A stretch of 12,370 bases of DNA from the NCBI RefSeq assembly GCF_030454045.1, contig NZ_JAKDJE010000081.1, positions 1 to 12,370 of the forward strand. The letters run 5' to 3'. The notes below the pieces were generated by a model that was not told the DNA's origin, did not search any database, and saw only the letters and a program-made list of their open reading frames with translations. Made by a program: the position numbers and the translations under genes. The DNA is from Psychrobacter sp. (GTDB lineage: Bacteria; Pseudomonadota; Gammaproteobacteria; Pseudomonadales; Moraxellaceae). Positions 1 through 6,721 of the stretch are shown here, in pieces. Every line of letters starts with the position of its first letter. Position 1 is the first letter of the stretch.

Positions 1-30
1 GTATCAGCAAGCATTTAATCTAAACGGCAG

Positions 31-708
31 TTACACAGAATTCGGGATGGTCTCCAGCGCTCTTCCGTATAACAACATGTCAGAATCATCAACTTTCCGA
101 TCAACCATTTCTACGATTTCACTAAACTGCTCTAAAATTGTAGATTTAATTGAATGAGTGTATAGCAATAAATTTTTAACATTCCTTATTGGTAGTTTAT
201 CTATAAACTCATCTATTTCTTGTTTATTTTGCTTGGTAAGGTCATCTGATAGATATAGTCTCGATTCAGCATATTGAGTATATGGGCATTGATTAAACAG
301 ATTGATTACGTCATTTAGTTCCATAGCAGTATAGCTACCATGTACGCTTAACATAGCTTGGAATTGATGCACAACCCTATCAACTTGCTCAACGTTACAA
401 CAAATCGTACCGTCTATAACATTGTTAATTGCCATAAACTTATCACTTGTTTGTATGCCAATTAATAAATCTGCGCCTGTCTGTTCTTTTAATGCTCTGA
501 GATTATATTTTTCCCACTCATTATCAACTAAAAAGAAAGCACCGCAACAAGGTACGTTGAAGTCATCTTCAAGGTGATACAGTTTAAATTGCGTGTTGAG
601 TTTCAATTTTTCAAAAACTGCATTTGGCACAGCATACTTTGTTCCTGACGATTTGATTGGTTTAGTTTTGAGGTTAACTTCATCAAGTAAGTTGTGCATG
701 CTATTCAT
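31..708 (-). CDS. Hypothetical protein, unrecognised family
   Basis: I do not recognise this protein. It is soluble-looking, about 225 residues, with no signal peptide or membrane segment. It has two adjacent-cysteine pairs, in VPCCGAFF and TICCN, and a charged C-terminal third that is probably helical. The frame also opens at an ATG at 723, but AAAGGA (minus strand, 720-715) sits six bases before the ATG at 708, so 708 is the better start; nothing resembling a ribosome binding site precedes 723. The gene is visibly more AT-rich than avtA next to it and points away from it across a long AT-rich gap, which suggests an accessory gene, though composition alone does not prove transfer. Confidence is in the gene being real, not in any function. 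Confidence 0.7.
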   Translation of the reverse strand: MNSMHNLLDEVNLKTKPIKSSGTKYAVPNAVFEKLKLNTQFKLYHLEDDFNVPCCGAFFLVDNEWEKYNLRALKEQTGADLLIGIQTSDKFMAINNVIDGTICCNVEQVDRVVHQFQAMLSVHGSYTAMELNDVINLFNQCPYTQYAESRLYLSDDLTKQNKQEIDEFIDKLPIRNVKNLLLYTHSIKSTILEQFSEIVEMVDRKVDDSDMLLYGRALETIPNSV

Positions 709-1110
709 TGTCATTCCTTTCATTATTTAAAACAAATCTACTCAAACCACAGCTACTGTAGCGTTGCCTTCTGCTTTGCATACTTGCATTTTTATATCTT
801 ATAGTCAGTGTTATTAATTTATATCAGTATAAAAACTTGGAATGCTAACTTTGCGTCGCTTTTATTACTGCCTAACTGATGTAATTTAAATACAACTGAA
901 TTAACCGACTTTTTATAAGGCTGAAATTAACAATACCACGTTACCTGATAAAGTATTTTATAGGTCGCCATAAATGGTTCAGTACTCAAACACCTATATC
1001 TATCGAGCTACCTGATTACTTATATAATTGACACACCATTTGCTATACTAGCCCCACTTTATTGGTTAAATACCCACTTATAACACCCTCCCAAACAGTA
1101 TGGTAACCTT
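709..1110. other. AT-rich divergent intergenic region
   Basis: About 400 bases separate the unrecognised minus-strand gene from avtA. I see no convincing ORF, RNA gene or long repeat here. The right end holds a candidate avtA promoter (listed separately). The left part has several TATAAG/TATAAA-like hexamers on the minus strand near 790-835 that could serve the left gene, but none is paired with a good -35 box. Confidence 0.5.
1042..1049 (+). promoter_or_regulatory. Candidate extended -10 promoter for avtA
   Basis: The sequence TGCTATACT (1041-1049) fits an extended -10 element, TGn followed by TATACT. The hexamer 17 bases upstream is TATATA (1021-1026), a weak -35, which is tolerable with an extended -10. 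A perfect TTGACA lies at 1028-1033 but is only 10 bases from TATACT and so cannot pair with it. Transcription would begin near 1056, leaving a leader of about 55 bases before the avtA ATG. Confidence 0.35.
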
Positions 1111-2436
1111 ATGAAATTCTCAAAGTTCGGTCAGAAATTTACCCAGCCTACGGGCATCTCACAATTGATGGATGATTTGGGTGACGCGCTAAAAAGCGAT
1201 CAGCCAGTCAACATGCTGGGCGGTGGTAACCCTGCCAAAATTGATGCCGTCAATGAGTTGTTTTTAGAGACCTATAAAGCGCTGGGTGTTGATAACGATG
1301 CAGGCGTACCCAATAGTAGCGCGATTATCAGCATGGCAAACTACTCTAATCCGCAAGGGGATGCCGCCTTTATCGATGCGTTGGTTGGCTTCTTTAACCG
1401 TCATTATGATTGGAATCTCACGGCAGAAAACATCGCTCTGACCAATGGCTCGCAAAATGCGTTTTTCTATCTGTTTAATCTGTTTGGTGGGGCGTTCGTT
1501 GATAAAAAGAACCAATCTATCGACAAGTCCATTCTACTGCCATTGACCCCTGAGTATATCGGCTATAGCGATGTGCATGTCGAAGGTCAGCATTTCGCAG
1601 CCGTATTACCACACATCGATGAAGTAACGCATGATGGCGAGGAAGGCTTCTTTAAATATCGTGTGGATTTTGACGCTTTAGAGAACTTGCCAGCGTTAAA
1701 AGAAGGTCGTATCGGGGCGATTTGTTGCTCACGCCCGACCAACCCGACTGGCAACGTGCTGACCGATGATGAAATGGCGCATTTGTCCGAGATTGCTAAG
1801 CGTTATGACATTCCGCTGATTATTGATAACGCCTACGGTATGCCCTTCCCGAATATCATCTATTCTGATGTCAATCTGAACTGGGATAACAATACGATTC
1901 TGTGCTTTAGCCTGTCCAAAATTGGCTTGCCCGGTATGCGTACGGGTATTATCGTGGCTGATGCCGAAGTGATCAAAGCGGTCAGTGCGATGAATGCGGT
2001 AGTCAATCTAGCACCGACGCGCTTTGGTGCAGCGATTGCCACGCCACTGGTCGAAAACGACCGTATCAAACAGCTATCTGATAATGAGATTAAGCCGTTT
2101 TATCAAAAGCAGGCGACACTCGCGGTGACGCTGTTAAAAGACGCATTGGGCGATTATCCGCTCATGATTCATAAGCCAGAAGGTGCAATATTCTTGTGGT
2201 TATGGTTTAAAGACTTGCCGATTAGCACGCTGGATCTATACGAGCGCCTAAAAGAAAAAGGGACGCTTATTGTACCAAGCGAGTACTTCTTCCCCGGTGT
2301 GGATGTCAGCGATTACCAGCACGCACACGAATGTATCCGCATGAGTATCGCTGCTGATGAGCAGACGCTGACGGATGGTATTAGAGTGATTGGCGAGGTG
2401 GTACGTGAGCTGTATGATGAGGCTCAAAACCAGTAA
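1111..2436 (+). CDS. avtA: Valine--pyruvate aminotransferase AvtA
   Basis: AvtA is a cytoplasmic PLP-dependent, fold-type I aminotransferase that interconverts valine plus pyruvate with 2-oxoisovalerate plus alanine, linking branched-chain amino acid and alanine synthesis. The 441-residue protein matches E. coli AvtA closely by recollection, from the N-terminal FGxKFT and LGGGNPA (residues 36-42) through NIALTNGSQ, PLTPEYIGY, SRPTNPTGNV (208-217) and IIDNAYG (237-243). The PLP lysine is expected at K270 in SLSKIGLPG. The C-terminal region keeps HKPEGAIFLWLWFKDLPI. Length is close to the family norm (417 in E. coli) and no key residue is missing. It stands alone, with a candidate promoter upstream and a strong terminator right after. 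The ribosome binding site is weak (GGTAA, about 5 bases before the ATG). Confidence 0.95.
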   Translation: MKFSKFGQKFTQPTGISQLMDDLGDALKSDQPVNMLGGGNPAKIDAVNELFLETYKALGVDNDAGVPNSSAIISMANYSNPQGDAAFIDALVGFFNRHYDWNLTAENIALTNGSQNAFFYLFNLFGGAFVDKKNQSIDKSILLPLTPEYIGYSDVHVEGQHFAAVLPHIDEVTHDGEEGFFKYRVDFDALENLPALKEGRIGAICCSRPTNPTGNVLTDDEMAHLSEIAKRYDIPLIIDNAYGMPFPNIIYSDVNLNWDNNTILCFSLSKIGLPGMRTGIIVADAEVIKAVSAMNAVVNLAPTRFGAAIATPLVENDRIKQLSDNEIKPFYQKQATLAVTLLKDALGDYPLMIHKPEGAIFLWLWFKDLPISTLDLYERLKEKGTLIVPSEYFFPGVDVSDYQHAHECIRMSIAADEQTLTDGIRVIGEVVRELYDEAQNQ

Positions 2437-2460
2437 CCCTACTTGCAACTCGCAAAACAA

Positions 2461-2486
2461 AACGGACTTTAATAGTCCGTTTTTTT
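2461..2486 (+). terminator. Rho-independent terminator of avtA
   Basis: A perfect 8-bp stem, AACGGACT (2461-2468) with AGTCCGTT (2474-2481), closes a 5-base loop and runs into seven T residues (2480-2486). It lies 24 bases after the avtA stop. The minus-strand gene coming from the right has its TAA stop at 2471-2469, inside the loop. Read leftward the stem is followed by TTGTTTT, so it may also work for that convergent gene. Confidence 0.9.
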
Positions 2487-2999
2487 ATGGCGTTTGGTCA
2501 GTGAAGGCGATTTATTGGTTGGTCGAAATATCTTTGTCCATTTATTGAGCGCAAAGAGCAGATAAGGCAGCAGGCACGTATTCATCAGATCGCGCAGACT
2601 GGCCTTTATATCCACCATTTCTAATGCCAAGAGGCCTTTGGGGACGATGATATGGCGATTGTCCAGATACTCACCTGATAACGCCACGCCAGTGACCACA
2701 ATCAATGCGATAAACGCTCTGATATTGTGGTTTTTGATGATAGGACGCAGCATAAACAGACAAAGCAGGTAGACACCAACCCCAACATAGATATGTAGGG
2801 CATCTTTGGCAAGACCAGTTGTTTCAACAACATTCATTTTAAAGGCGGTAAAGTCCACTAGAGTATTCCAAATATAAGCGAGCAGAAAATAGTTGAGCGT
2901 ATCATCGAACCATAATAACCAAAAATTGATAACGTAAAATGAAAATAATAAGAAATAAAAAGGCAGACTATACAAGCGATAATCTGCCTTTGACTGCAT
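2469..2999 (-). CDS. Predicted inner-membrane protein, unknown function
   Basis: I do not recognise the family. The 176-residue protein is mostly hydrophobic, with likely membrane segments near residues 12-32, 34-50, 68-88, 94-112 and 138-152, followed by a basic C-terminal tail (KRHKKTDY) that by the positive-inside rule should be cytoplasmic. Conserved-looking polar patches are KDALHIYVG (65-73), SGEYLDNRH (108-116) and SLRDLMN (134-140). The layout of short membrane segments with acidic/histidine loops vaguely recalls VanZ-like proteins, but I cannot support that assignment. It starts 29 bases after the hisH stop on the same strand and may be co-transcribed with hisH. Nothing in the protein points to histidine synthesis. 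Confidence 0.75.
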   Translation of the reverse strand: MQSKADYRLYSLPFYFLLFSFYVINFWLLWFDDTLNYFLLAYIWNTLVDFTAFKMNVVETTGLAKDALHIYVGVGVYLLCLFMLRPIIKNHNIRAFIALIVVTGVALSGEYLDNRHIIVPKGLLALEMVDIKASLRDLMNTCLLPYLLFALNKWTKIFRPTNKSPSLTKRHKKTDY

Positions 3000-3028
3000 G
3001 ACATCTTTGATTTACGTTTATCGCCTAT

Positions 3029-3664
3029 TTACACATCCCAATCCACAAAGTTCTTTAGTAGCTGTAAGCCTGCGGTATGGCTTTTTTCGGGATGGAACTG
3101 AGTCGCAAACAGATTGTCTTGAATCACGCTGGCACAAAACGGCTGTCCATAGTCGCATACCGCTGCCACTTGCTTGCAGTCGCTAGGTGCGCAGTAGTAG
3201 CTATGTACAAAATAAAAATGCGCATTGTCCTCGATACCGTGCCAAAGCGGATGGTCAAAATCCATACCATTAATGGTATTCCAGCCCATGTGCGGCACTT
3301 TTATCGTTGCGCCTTGCTTGTCTTTCCACGTGGGGTCAAATGCTTCTACCGTGCCGTTTAAGATGCCAAGGCAATCTGTACCACCATTTTCAGCCGATTG
3401 CTCAAACAACGCTTGCATCCCCACACAGATGGCCATCACGGGTTTGTTAAACACTGCATCGCGTACCACGTCATCAATGCCTGCCTCATGCATACCAGCG
3501 ATACAATCACGCATCGCGCCAACGCCTGGGAAGACAATTTTATCTGCTGCCGCGACAACTTTTGGATCATTGGTGATAGAGACATCTGCCCCCACGACCG
3601 ATAGTGCCTTGCCAGCGGAATGCAAATTACCCATACCATAATCTAATAGCGCTACTTTGGTCAT
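3029..3664 (-). CDS. hisH: Imidazole glycerol phosphate synthase, glutaminase subunit HisH
   Basis: HisH hydrolyses glutamine and passes ammonia to HisF, which makes imidazole glycerol phosphate and AICAR in histidine synthesis. This is a class I glutamine amidotransferase of about 211 residues, the usual length. It opens with VALLDYGMGNLHS, has the oxyanion-strand sequence VFPGVGA, the nucleophile in AICVGMQ (C80 from the ATG start) and the catalytic His/Glu in FHPEKS (H191, E193). The C-terminus GLQLLKNF is typical. An in-frame TTG lies immediately before the ATG at 3664; ATG is preferred. hisB is the next gene upstream, 181 bases away, with an unusual repeat-bearing gap between. HisF and HisA are not in the window, so the his genes are split. 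Confidence 0.95.
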   Translation of the reverse strand: MTKVALLDYGMGNLHSAGKALSVVGADVSITNDPKVVAAADKIVFPGVGAMRDCIAGMHEAGIDDVVRDAVFNKPVMAICVGMQALFEQSAENGGTDCLGILNGTVEAFDPTWKDKQGATIKVPHMGWNTINGMDFDHPLWHGIEDNAHFYFVHSYYCAPSDCKQVAAVCDYGQPFCASVIQDNLFATQFHPEKSHTAGLQLLKNFVDWDV

Positions 3665-3697
3665 CAATTGGTTCTCGTTTTTAAATATTTTGACTAC

Positions 3698-3724
3698 TAT
3701 ACTATGTATACTATGTATACTATT
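3698..3724. repeat. Three tandem 9-bp units TATACTATG
   Basis: Three consecutive copies of TATACTATG lie at 3698-3706, 3707-3715 and 3716-3724; the third ends in T instead of G. They sit 34 bases upstream of the hisH start. Each unit contains TATACT on the plus strand, and the minus strand reads TATAGT, a near-consensus -10 box for hisH. I see no good -35 box at the right distance, so a promoter role is inference. Confidence 0.8.
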
Positions 3725-3754
3725 TTCTGTTACTAAGGTGTAGATAAGGTTTTG

Positions 3755-3827
3755 CTACAAGGAAGTTAAGCGCAGGCTGTACAACCAGTACGCCAAGCTT
3801 AACTGACCCTCTTGAGTAACCTTGTAG
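3755..3827. repeat. 73-bp nested inverted repeat between hisB and hisH
   Basis: Three nested complementary pairs are visible. The outer pair is CTACAAGG (3755-3762) with CCTTGTAG (3820-3827). The middle pair is AGTTAAGC (3764-3771) with GCTTAACT (3797-3804). An inner hairpin is GGC-T-GTAC, loop AACCA, GTAC-GCC (3775-3794). The middle and inner pairs are nearly continuous; the outer pair is separated on its right side by 15 unpaired bases. No T-run follows on either strand, so it is not a standard terminator. It could be a dispersed repeat (REP or MITE-like) or a folded leader RNA for hisH. Confidence 0.7.
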
Positions 3828-3845
3828 AACAGCCTTAAATGCGTC

Positions 3846-4493
3846 TTAGAAAGCCTCTTTGGTCGATGGCAAGGTATTTAGCGCACGCTCATCATATTCG
3901 CAGGCCATACGTAGGGCACGTGCAAAGGCTTTAAAGGTTGATTCAATCTGGTGATGGCTGTTTTTACCTTTGAGATTATCCAAATGCACCGTCATCCACG
4001 AGTGATTGACGAAGCCATAAAAGAACTCACTGAATAAGTCAACATCGAAGCGGCCAACGTGCGAGCGCGTAAATGGAATATCCATGTGTAGACCCGGACG
4101 ACCTGACAAATCCACCACAGCGCGTGTCAACGACTCATCTAATGGCGCATAAAAGTGCCCATAACGACGGATGCCTTTTTTGTCGCCCAAGGCTTTATTG
4201 AAGGCTTGACCAAGGGTGATACCCGTGTCTTCGACGCTATGATGGTCGTCAATAAAGGTGTCACCGTTGCACTTGATATCCAAGTCAAACAAACCATGAC
4301 GCTTAATCTGATCGATCATATGATCCAAAAATGGCACGCCCGTGTCTACCACACCTTTACCCGTCCCATCGAGGTTGACGGTACAAGTGATCTGGGTTTC
4401 AGCGGTATTACGCTCAACGGTCGCGATGCGCTCAGGGCGACCGTATAGATTTAGGTTTGTTGATTGATTTTGCTCAGTTGCATTGGCTGTCAT
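3846..4493 (-). CDS. hisB: Imidazoleglycerol-phosphate dehydratase HisB
   Basis: HisB dehydrates imidazole glycerol phosphate to imidazole acetol phosphate, using a dinuclear manganese site in a 24-subunit shell. The 215-residue protein is the monofunctional dehydratase, without the phosphatase domain fused in E. coli. Family motifs are clear: RNTAET (28-33), DTGVPFLDHM (50-59), the metal-binding DDHHSVEDTGI (82-92), LDESLTRAVVDLSGRP (118-133) and KGKNSHHQIESTFKAFARALR (175-195, metal-binding H180/H181). The first 20 or so residues, rich in N and Q, precede the conserved core. The ATG at 4493 has GAGAAT six bases upstream. It is the first of the minus-strand genes and HisH acts just before it in the pathway. 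Confidence 0.95.
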   Translation of the reverse strand: MTANATEQNQSTNLNLYGRPERIATVERNTAETQITCTVNLDGTGKGVVDTGVPFLDHMIDQIKRHGLFDLDIKCNGDTFIDDHHSVEDTGITLGQAFNKALGDKKGIRRYGHFYAPLDESLTRAVVDLSGRPGLHMDIPFTRSHVGRFDVDLFSEFFYGFVNHSWMTVHLDNLKGKNSHHQIESTFKAFARALRMACEYDERALNTLPSTKEAF

Positions 4494-4879
4494 GGCTATT
4501 CTCTATCGGTTTTTTATCAGTGAAAAGCGGTCAATTATAAATAGGGCAAAAAAGTACCCATTACTGTCCATTACATCACCGCTAACGCTGCCATCAGCGC
4601 CAGCAAAAAATGTATGAAAAAATGATATATACAAAAGATATCAATATATTAGGGTTGATGTGTCCCACATATTATCTAGCCTCATCATAGCAAACCCTAA
4701 CATTTACTGCCACGACCAAGCGCCAAACCACGCATAAATTTACGTCATTCTGCTAAAATAGTGTGTTCAGCATTATCAATCATGACTGGCTCGAACGTTG
4801 ACAATCTCACCTTTATGGCACTACTCTCTATGACATGGTGCTGTCTGACCATAAAACCCCTCTGTTTATAGGAACTGCT
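4494..4879. other. Divergent intergenic region, hisB / GNAT gene
   Basis: This stretch of about 385 bases holds no supportable gene. On the minus strand it has the candidate hisB -10 box. On the plus strand TGCTAAAAT (4751-4759) fits an extended -10 element, and a perfect TTGACA lies at 4798-4803, followed 18 bases later only by the poor -10 TACTCT. Either could drive the GNAT gene. A small ATGTG-TCC-CACAT hairpin lies near 4659-4671, of unknown meaning. Confidence 0.4.
4534..4539 (-). promoter_or_regulatory. Candidate -10 box for hisB
   Basis: A perfect TATAAT reads on the minus strand at 4539-4534, about 40 bases before the hisB start. Transcription would begin near 4527. The hexamer 17 bases upstream (4562-4557, AATGGG) is a poor -35 match, so the call rests on the -10 alone. 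Confidence 0.35.
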
Positions 4880-5302
4880 ATGCCTTTAGAAGCGATCGCT
4901 ATTAATAGCTTGGATGCGCCACTTATCAAAAAACCTGCCCGTGACAATGAGTTGTCAGAACGCCTGCAGGCATTGTACGATAGTGATGATGCGCAGCCTG
5001 ATGGTCTTGAGGTATTAGATATCGTTGCGCAAGGGTTCAAACGCGGGCAATATCTCTATGTCGGTATGTTCAACGATAAACCCATTGCTGCGGTTGCCTG
5101 CTTTGATGATGGGCAGACCAATGCCAAGCGTTTGCAGTATCTGACGGTACATCCAGAGAACCGTAAACGCGCCATCGATGCCAAATTTATTAAATTGGTC
5201 TATGACTGTGAGGTCAAAAAAGGCGTGCGTGAGTTTGTCCCTGCTGATGCTGATATTCACCGAATCATGAGCGAGTACGAACTCCTGCGCGTAAAAGACT
5301 AA
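4880..5302 (+). CDS. GNAT-fold protein, PanZ/PanM-like
   Basis: The protein (140 residues from the chosen start) has the outline of a GNAT acetyltransferase fold: a helical N-terminal half, strand pair YLYVGMFNDKPIAAVACFDD, and a strand 4-helix 3 region LQYLTVHPENRKRAIDAKFIKLV. This resembles PanZ/PanM, the acetyl-CoA-sensing partner that triggers self-cleavage of the aspartate decarboxylase PanD in coenzyme A synthesis. The usual acetyl-CoA loop (R/QxxGxG/A) is replaced by ENRKRAID, without glycines, so CoA binding is doubtful or unusual. The frame opens at 4835, but TAGGAA sits six bases before the ATG at 4880, which I prefer. No panD is adjacent. Family assignment is by pattern only; a generic GNAT domain of other function is possible. 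Confidence 0.6.
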   Translation: MPLEAIAINSLDAPLIKKPARDNELSERLQALYDSDDAQPDGLEVLDIVAQGFKRGQYLYVGMFNDKPIAAVACFDDGQTNAKRLQYLTVHPENRKRAIDAKFIKLVYDCEVKKGVREFVPADADIHRIMSEYELLRVKD

Positions 5303-5378
5303 ATATAGAGTAAATAGGGTTTATTTCGCCAATATTTGATTATTTATCGACTTTTATGAGATATAACGCAAAAATCAC

Positions 5379-5407
5379 TTGACAGCCGAGCCTATATTTA
5401 GTTTAAT
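5379..5407 (+). promoter_or_regulatory. Promoter of tRNA-Phe
   Basis: A perfect -35 TTGACA (5379-5384) is followed after exactly 17 bases by TTTAAT (5402-5407), five of six matches to the -10 consensus. Transcription would start near 5414, about 11 bases before the mature tRNA. The sequence between -10 and start, AGCGCC, is GC-rich, as in stable-RNA promoters under stringent control. Confidence 0.85.
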
Positions 5408-5424
5408 AGCGCCTCAACGAAGAC

Positions 5425-5500
5425 GGCTCGATAGCTCAGTAGGTAGAGCAACGGATTGAAAATCCGTGTGTCGGCAGTTCGATCCTGCCTCGAGCCACCA
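5425..5500 (+). tRNA. tRNA-Phe (anticodon GAA)
   Basis: The 76 bases fold as a full cloverleaf. The acceptor arm pairs GGCTCGA (5425-5431) with TCGAGCC and the CCA end is encoded (5498-5500). The D-arm region contains AGCTCAGTAGGTAGAGC. The anticodon stem-loop ACGGATTGAAAATCCGT places GAA at 5458-5460, tRNA positions 34-36. The T-arm contains GTTCGATCC. It is a single-gene unit, with its own promoter and a strong terminator 20 bases downstream. Confidence 0.97.
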
Positions 5501-5517
5501 TTCGTTAATCAGATTCT

Positions 5518-5552
5518 AAAAGCCCCAAACACCGCTGTTTGGGGCTTTTTTT
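5518..5552 (+). terminator. Rho-independent terminator after tRNA-Phe
   Basis: A long perfect stem, AAGCCCCAAACA (5520-5531) with its complement TGTTTGGGGCTT (5536-5547), closes a CCGC loop and ends in seven T residues (5546-5552). The A residues on the left side make it potentially bidirectional, so it may also end the minus-strand gene whose stop is at 5601. Confidence 0.92.
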
Positions 5553-5600
5553 ATGTGCATATTTTTTGTGTTTGTCACATCAAGCTTACTGATTGAATAT

Positions 5601-5972
5601 CTAGGGTTGGTAGAGCCGACCTCGTAAGAGCAAATGACAGCGCTCGCGTGAATCCAAGTCATAGATCGTTGCACGGTAATCAATACCGTGACGCCCTTCA
5701 AAGAATATCACGCGATCCCCCACAGCTAAAAAACACGACGTACGCGCATCATAAATAAAGCCATCAATCACAAACGCCAAATCACGATCTATCTCGCGTA
5801 CGGTATATGTCTCACCTTGTGGAATCAACTTTTCAAACCAAGCGCTATGGGCAGCCATACTCGTAAACATACTTGTCGTTAGCAGTAGTAGCGCAATCCG
5901 TATGTTTTTGGATACTAGCGAACGGATTTGCTTAGTGATGCTTATGTTCTTCTTTAACATGATATTTCTCAT
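5601..5972 (-). CDS. Small exported protein, unknown function
   Basis: A 123-residue protein with a signal-peptide-like N-terminus: a basic segment (KNISITKQIRSLVSKNIR), a hydrophobic core IALLLLTTSMF (near 26-36) and a likely signal peptidase I site at AHS-A (around 41-44). The mature part is about 80 residues, mostly predicted strand, with two cysteines (in RTSCF and RERCH) that could form a disulfide in the periplasm. There is no lipobox. The ATG at 5972 follows GAGG by about eight bases. A second in-frame ATG lies four codons in. It is transcribed away from the DUF4385 gene and I do not recognise a family. Confidence 0.7.
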   Translation of the reverse strand: MRNIMLKKNISITKQIRSLVSKNIRIALLLLTTSMFTSMAAHSAWFEKLIPQGETYTVREIDRDLAFVIDGFIYDARTSCFLAVGDRVIFFEGRHGIDYRATIYDLDSRERCHLLLRGRLYQP

Positions 5973-6067
5973 CGCCTACCTCACTCACGGTTGCATAACA
6001 TTTTTGTGCTGTTTTCTACACCGCTTGGCTCAGTATACTCAGTAACTATAAAGGGACAGATACCTAT

Positions 6068-6073
6068 TATAAT
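6068..6073 (+). promoter_or_regulatory. Candidate -10 box for the DUF4385 gene
   Basis: A perfect TATAAT at 6068-6073 lies 20 bases before the preferred ATG at 6094. It would start transcription near 6080 and leave a very short leader that still contains the AGGTGG ribosome binding site. No good -35 box is visible 16-18 bases upstream. Confidence 0.45.
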
Positions 6074-6093
6074 ACAGAGCCTAGGTGGCAGAT

Positions 6094-6594
6094 ATGAGAG
6101 AATTTGATTACGACTTAGATTACAAAAACTTAGATCTGCGCGCGCATCCTGAGTTATACCGCGTCGGGCGCGGTGAGCAAGGCGTGTTACTTGTAGAGCC
6201 TTACAAGTCTGAAATCCTCCCGCATTGGCGTTTTGCGACTCCTGATATCGCCCGCGAGAGCAGTGAGACGATTTATCAGATGTTTTTGGATTATCTAGCT
6301 GACGATGATTTTGTCGGTGCCGATATGGCGCGTAAATTTATTCAAATGGGCTATACCCGCGCGCGTCGCTACGCTAATCACAAGGGCGGTAAAAAATATA
6401 AAGGGCCAGTACCTGATGACAAAAAAGGCCAAAGCGGCGCCCATGGTCGCGAAGAGTTACCACGACAAACCGAAGACCCGATCAAGGCAGAATCAGCACG
6501 TATTTTTAAGCAAAAATGGGACCAGTGCCGTGAGAACGAAGAGTATCTAAGAATGAAGAAAGAACACCGCGCGCGTTATAAAGATGCCGAGTAA
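6094..6594 (+). CDS. DUF4385 family protein
   Basis: The protein matches the DUF4385 family as I remember it, with hallmark sequences FDYDLDYKNLDLRAHPELYRVGRGEQGVL at the N-terminus (segments), VEPYKSEILPHWRF, and MARKFIQMGYTRARRYANHKGG in the centre. About 166 residues is a typical length. The C-terminus is highly charged and probably helical. The function of the family is not known to me; the basic, aromatic RRYANHKGGKKYKG stretch would suit nucleic-acid binding, but that is speculation. The frame also opens at a GTG at 6085; AGGTGG (6083-6088) lies five bases before the ATG at 6094, which I prefer. Confidence 0.85.
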   Translation: MREFDYDLDYKNLDLRAHPELYRVGRGEQGVLLVEPYKSEILPHWRFATPDIARESSETIYQMFLDYLADDDFVGADMARKFIQMGYTRARRYANHKGGKKYKGPVPDDKKGQSGAHGREELPRQTEDPIKAESARIFKQKWDQCRENEEYLRMKKEHRARYKDAE

Positions 6595-6721
6595 CTGCTA
6601 ATGCTCATCACCTTGAGAATATAACAACACTAAATTGACCAGTCTTAAAATACTACTGTGCTAAGGTATAACACGGAATATCGAACACAATAAATACAAT
6701 GACTTTTAATAGTGAGGAACA

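Noticed and set aside
1028..1049. TTGACA (1028-1033) with TATACT (1044-1049) as the avtA promoter
   Set aside because: The spacer is only 10 bases, far too short. The extended -10 reading is kept instead.
3077..3641. Plus-strand open frames across hisH
   Set aside because: They lie opposite a well-supported hisH and show no recognisable protein features; they are shadows of its codon pattern. The same holds for frames opposite avtA, hisB, gph and the GNAT gene.
3755..3827. The nested inverted repeat as a rho-independent terminator of hisB
   Set aside because: There is no T-run after it in the hisB direction (the following bases read GCAAAACC), and its loops and bulges are unlike a compact terminator.
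5425..5500. tRNA-Phe as an attachment site for an integrated element
   Set aside because: The tRNA is complete and followed directly by its own terminator. I see no repeat of its 3' end elsewhere in the window and no integrase gene beside it.
6025..6050. Promoter for the small exported protein around GTATAC (6033-6038)
   Set aside because: TATACT occurs on both strands here but no -35 box stands at the right distance for the minus-strand gene, so it was left out.
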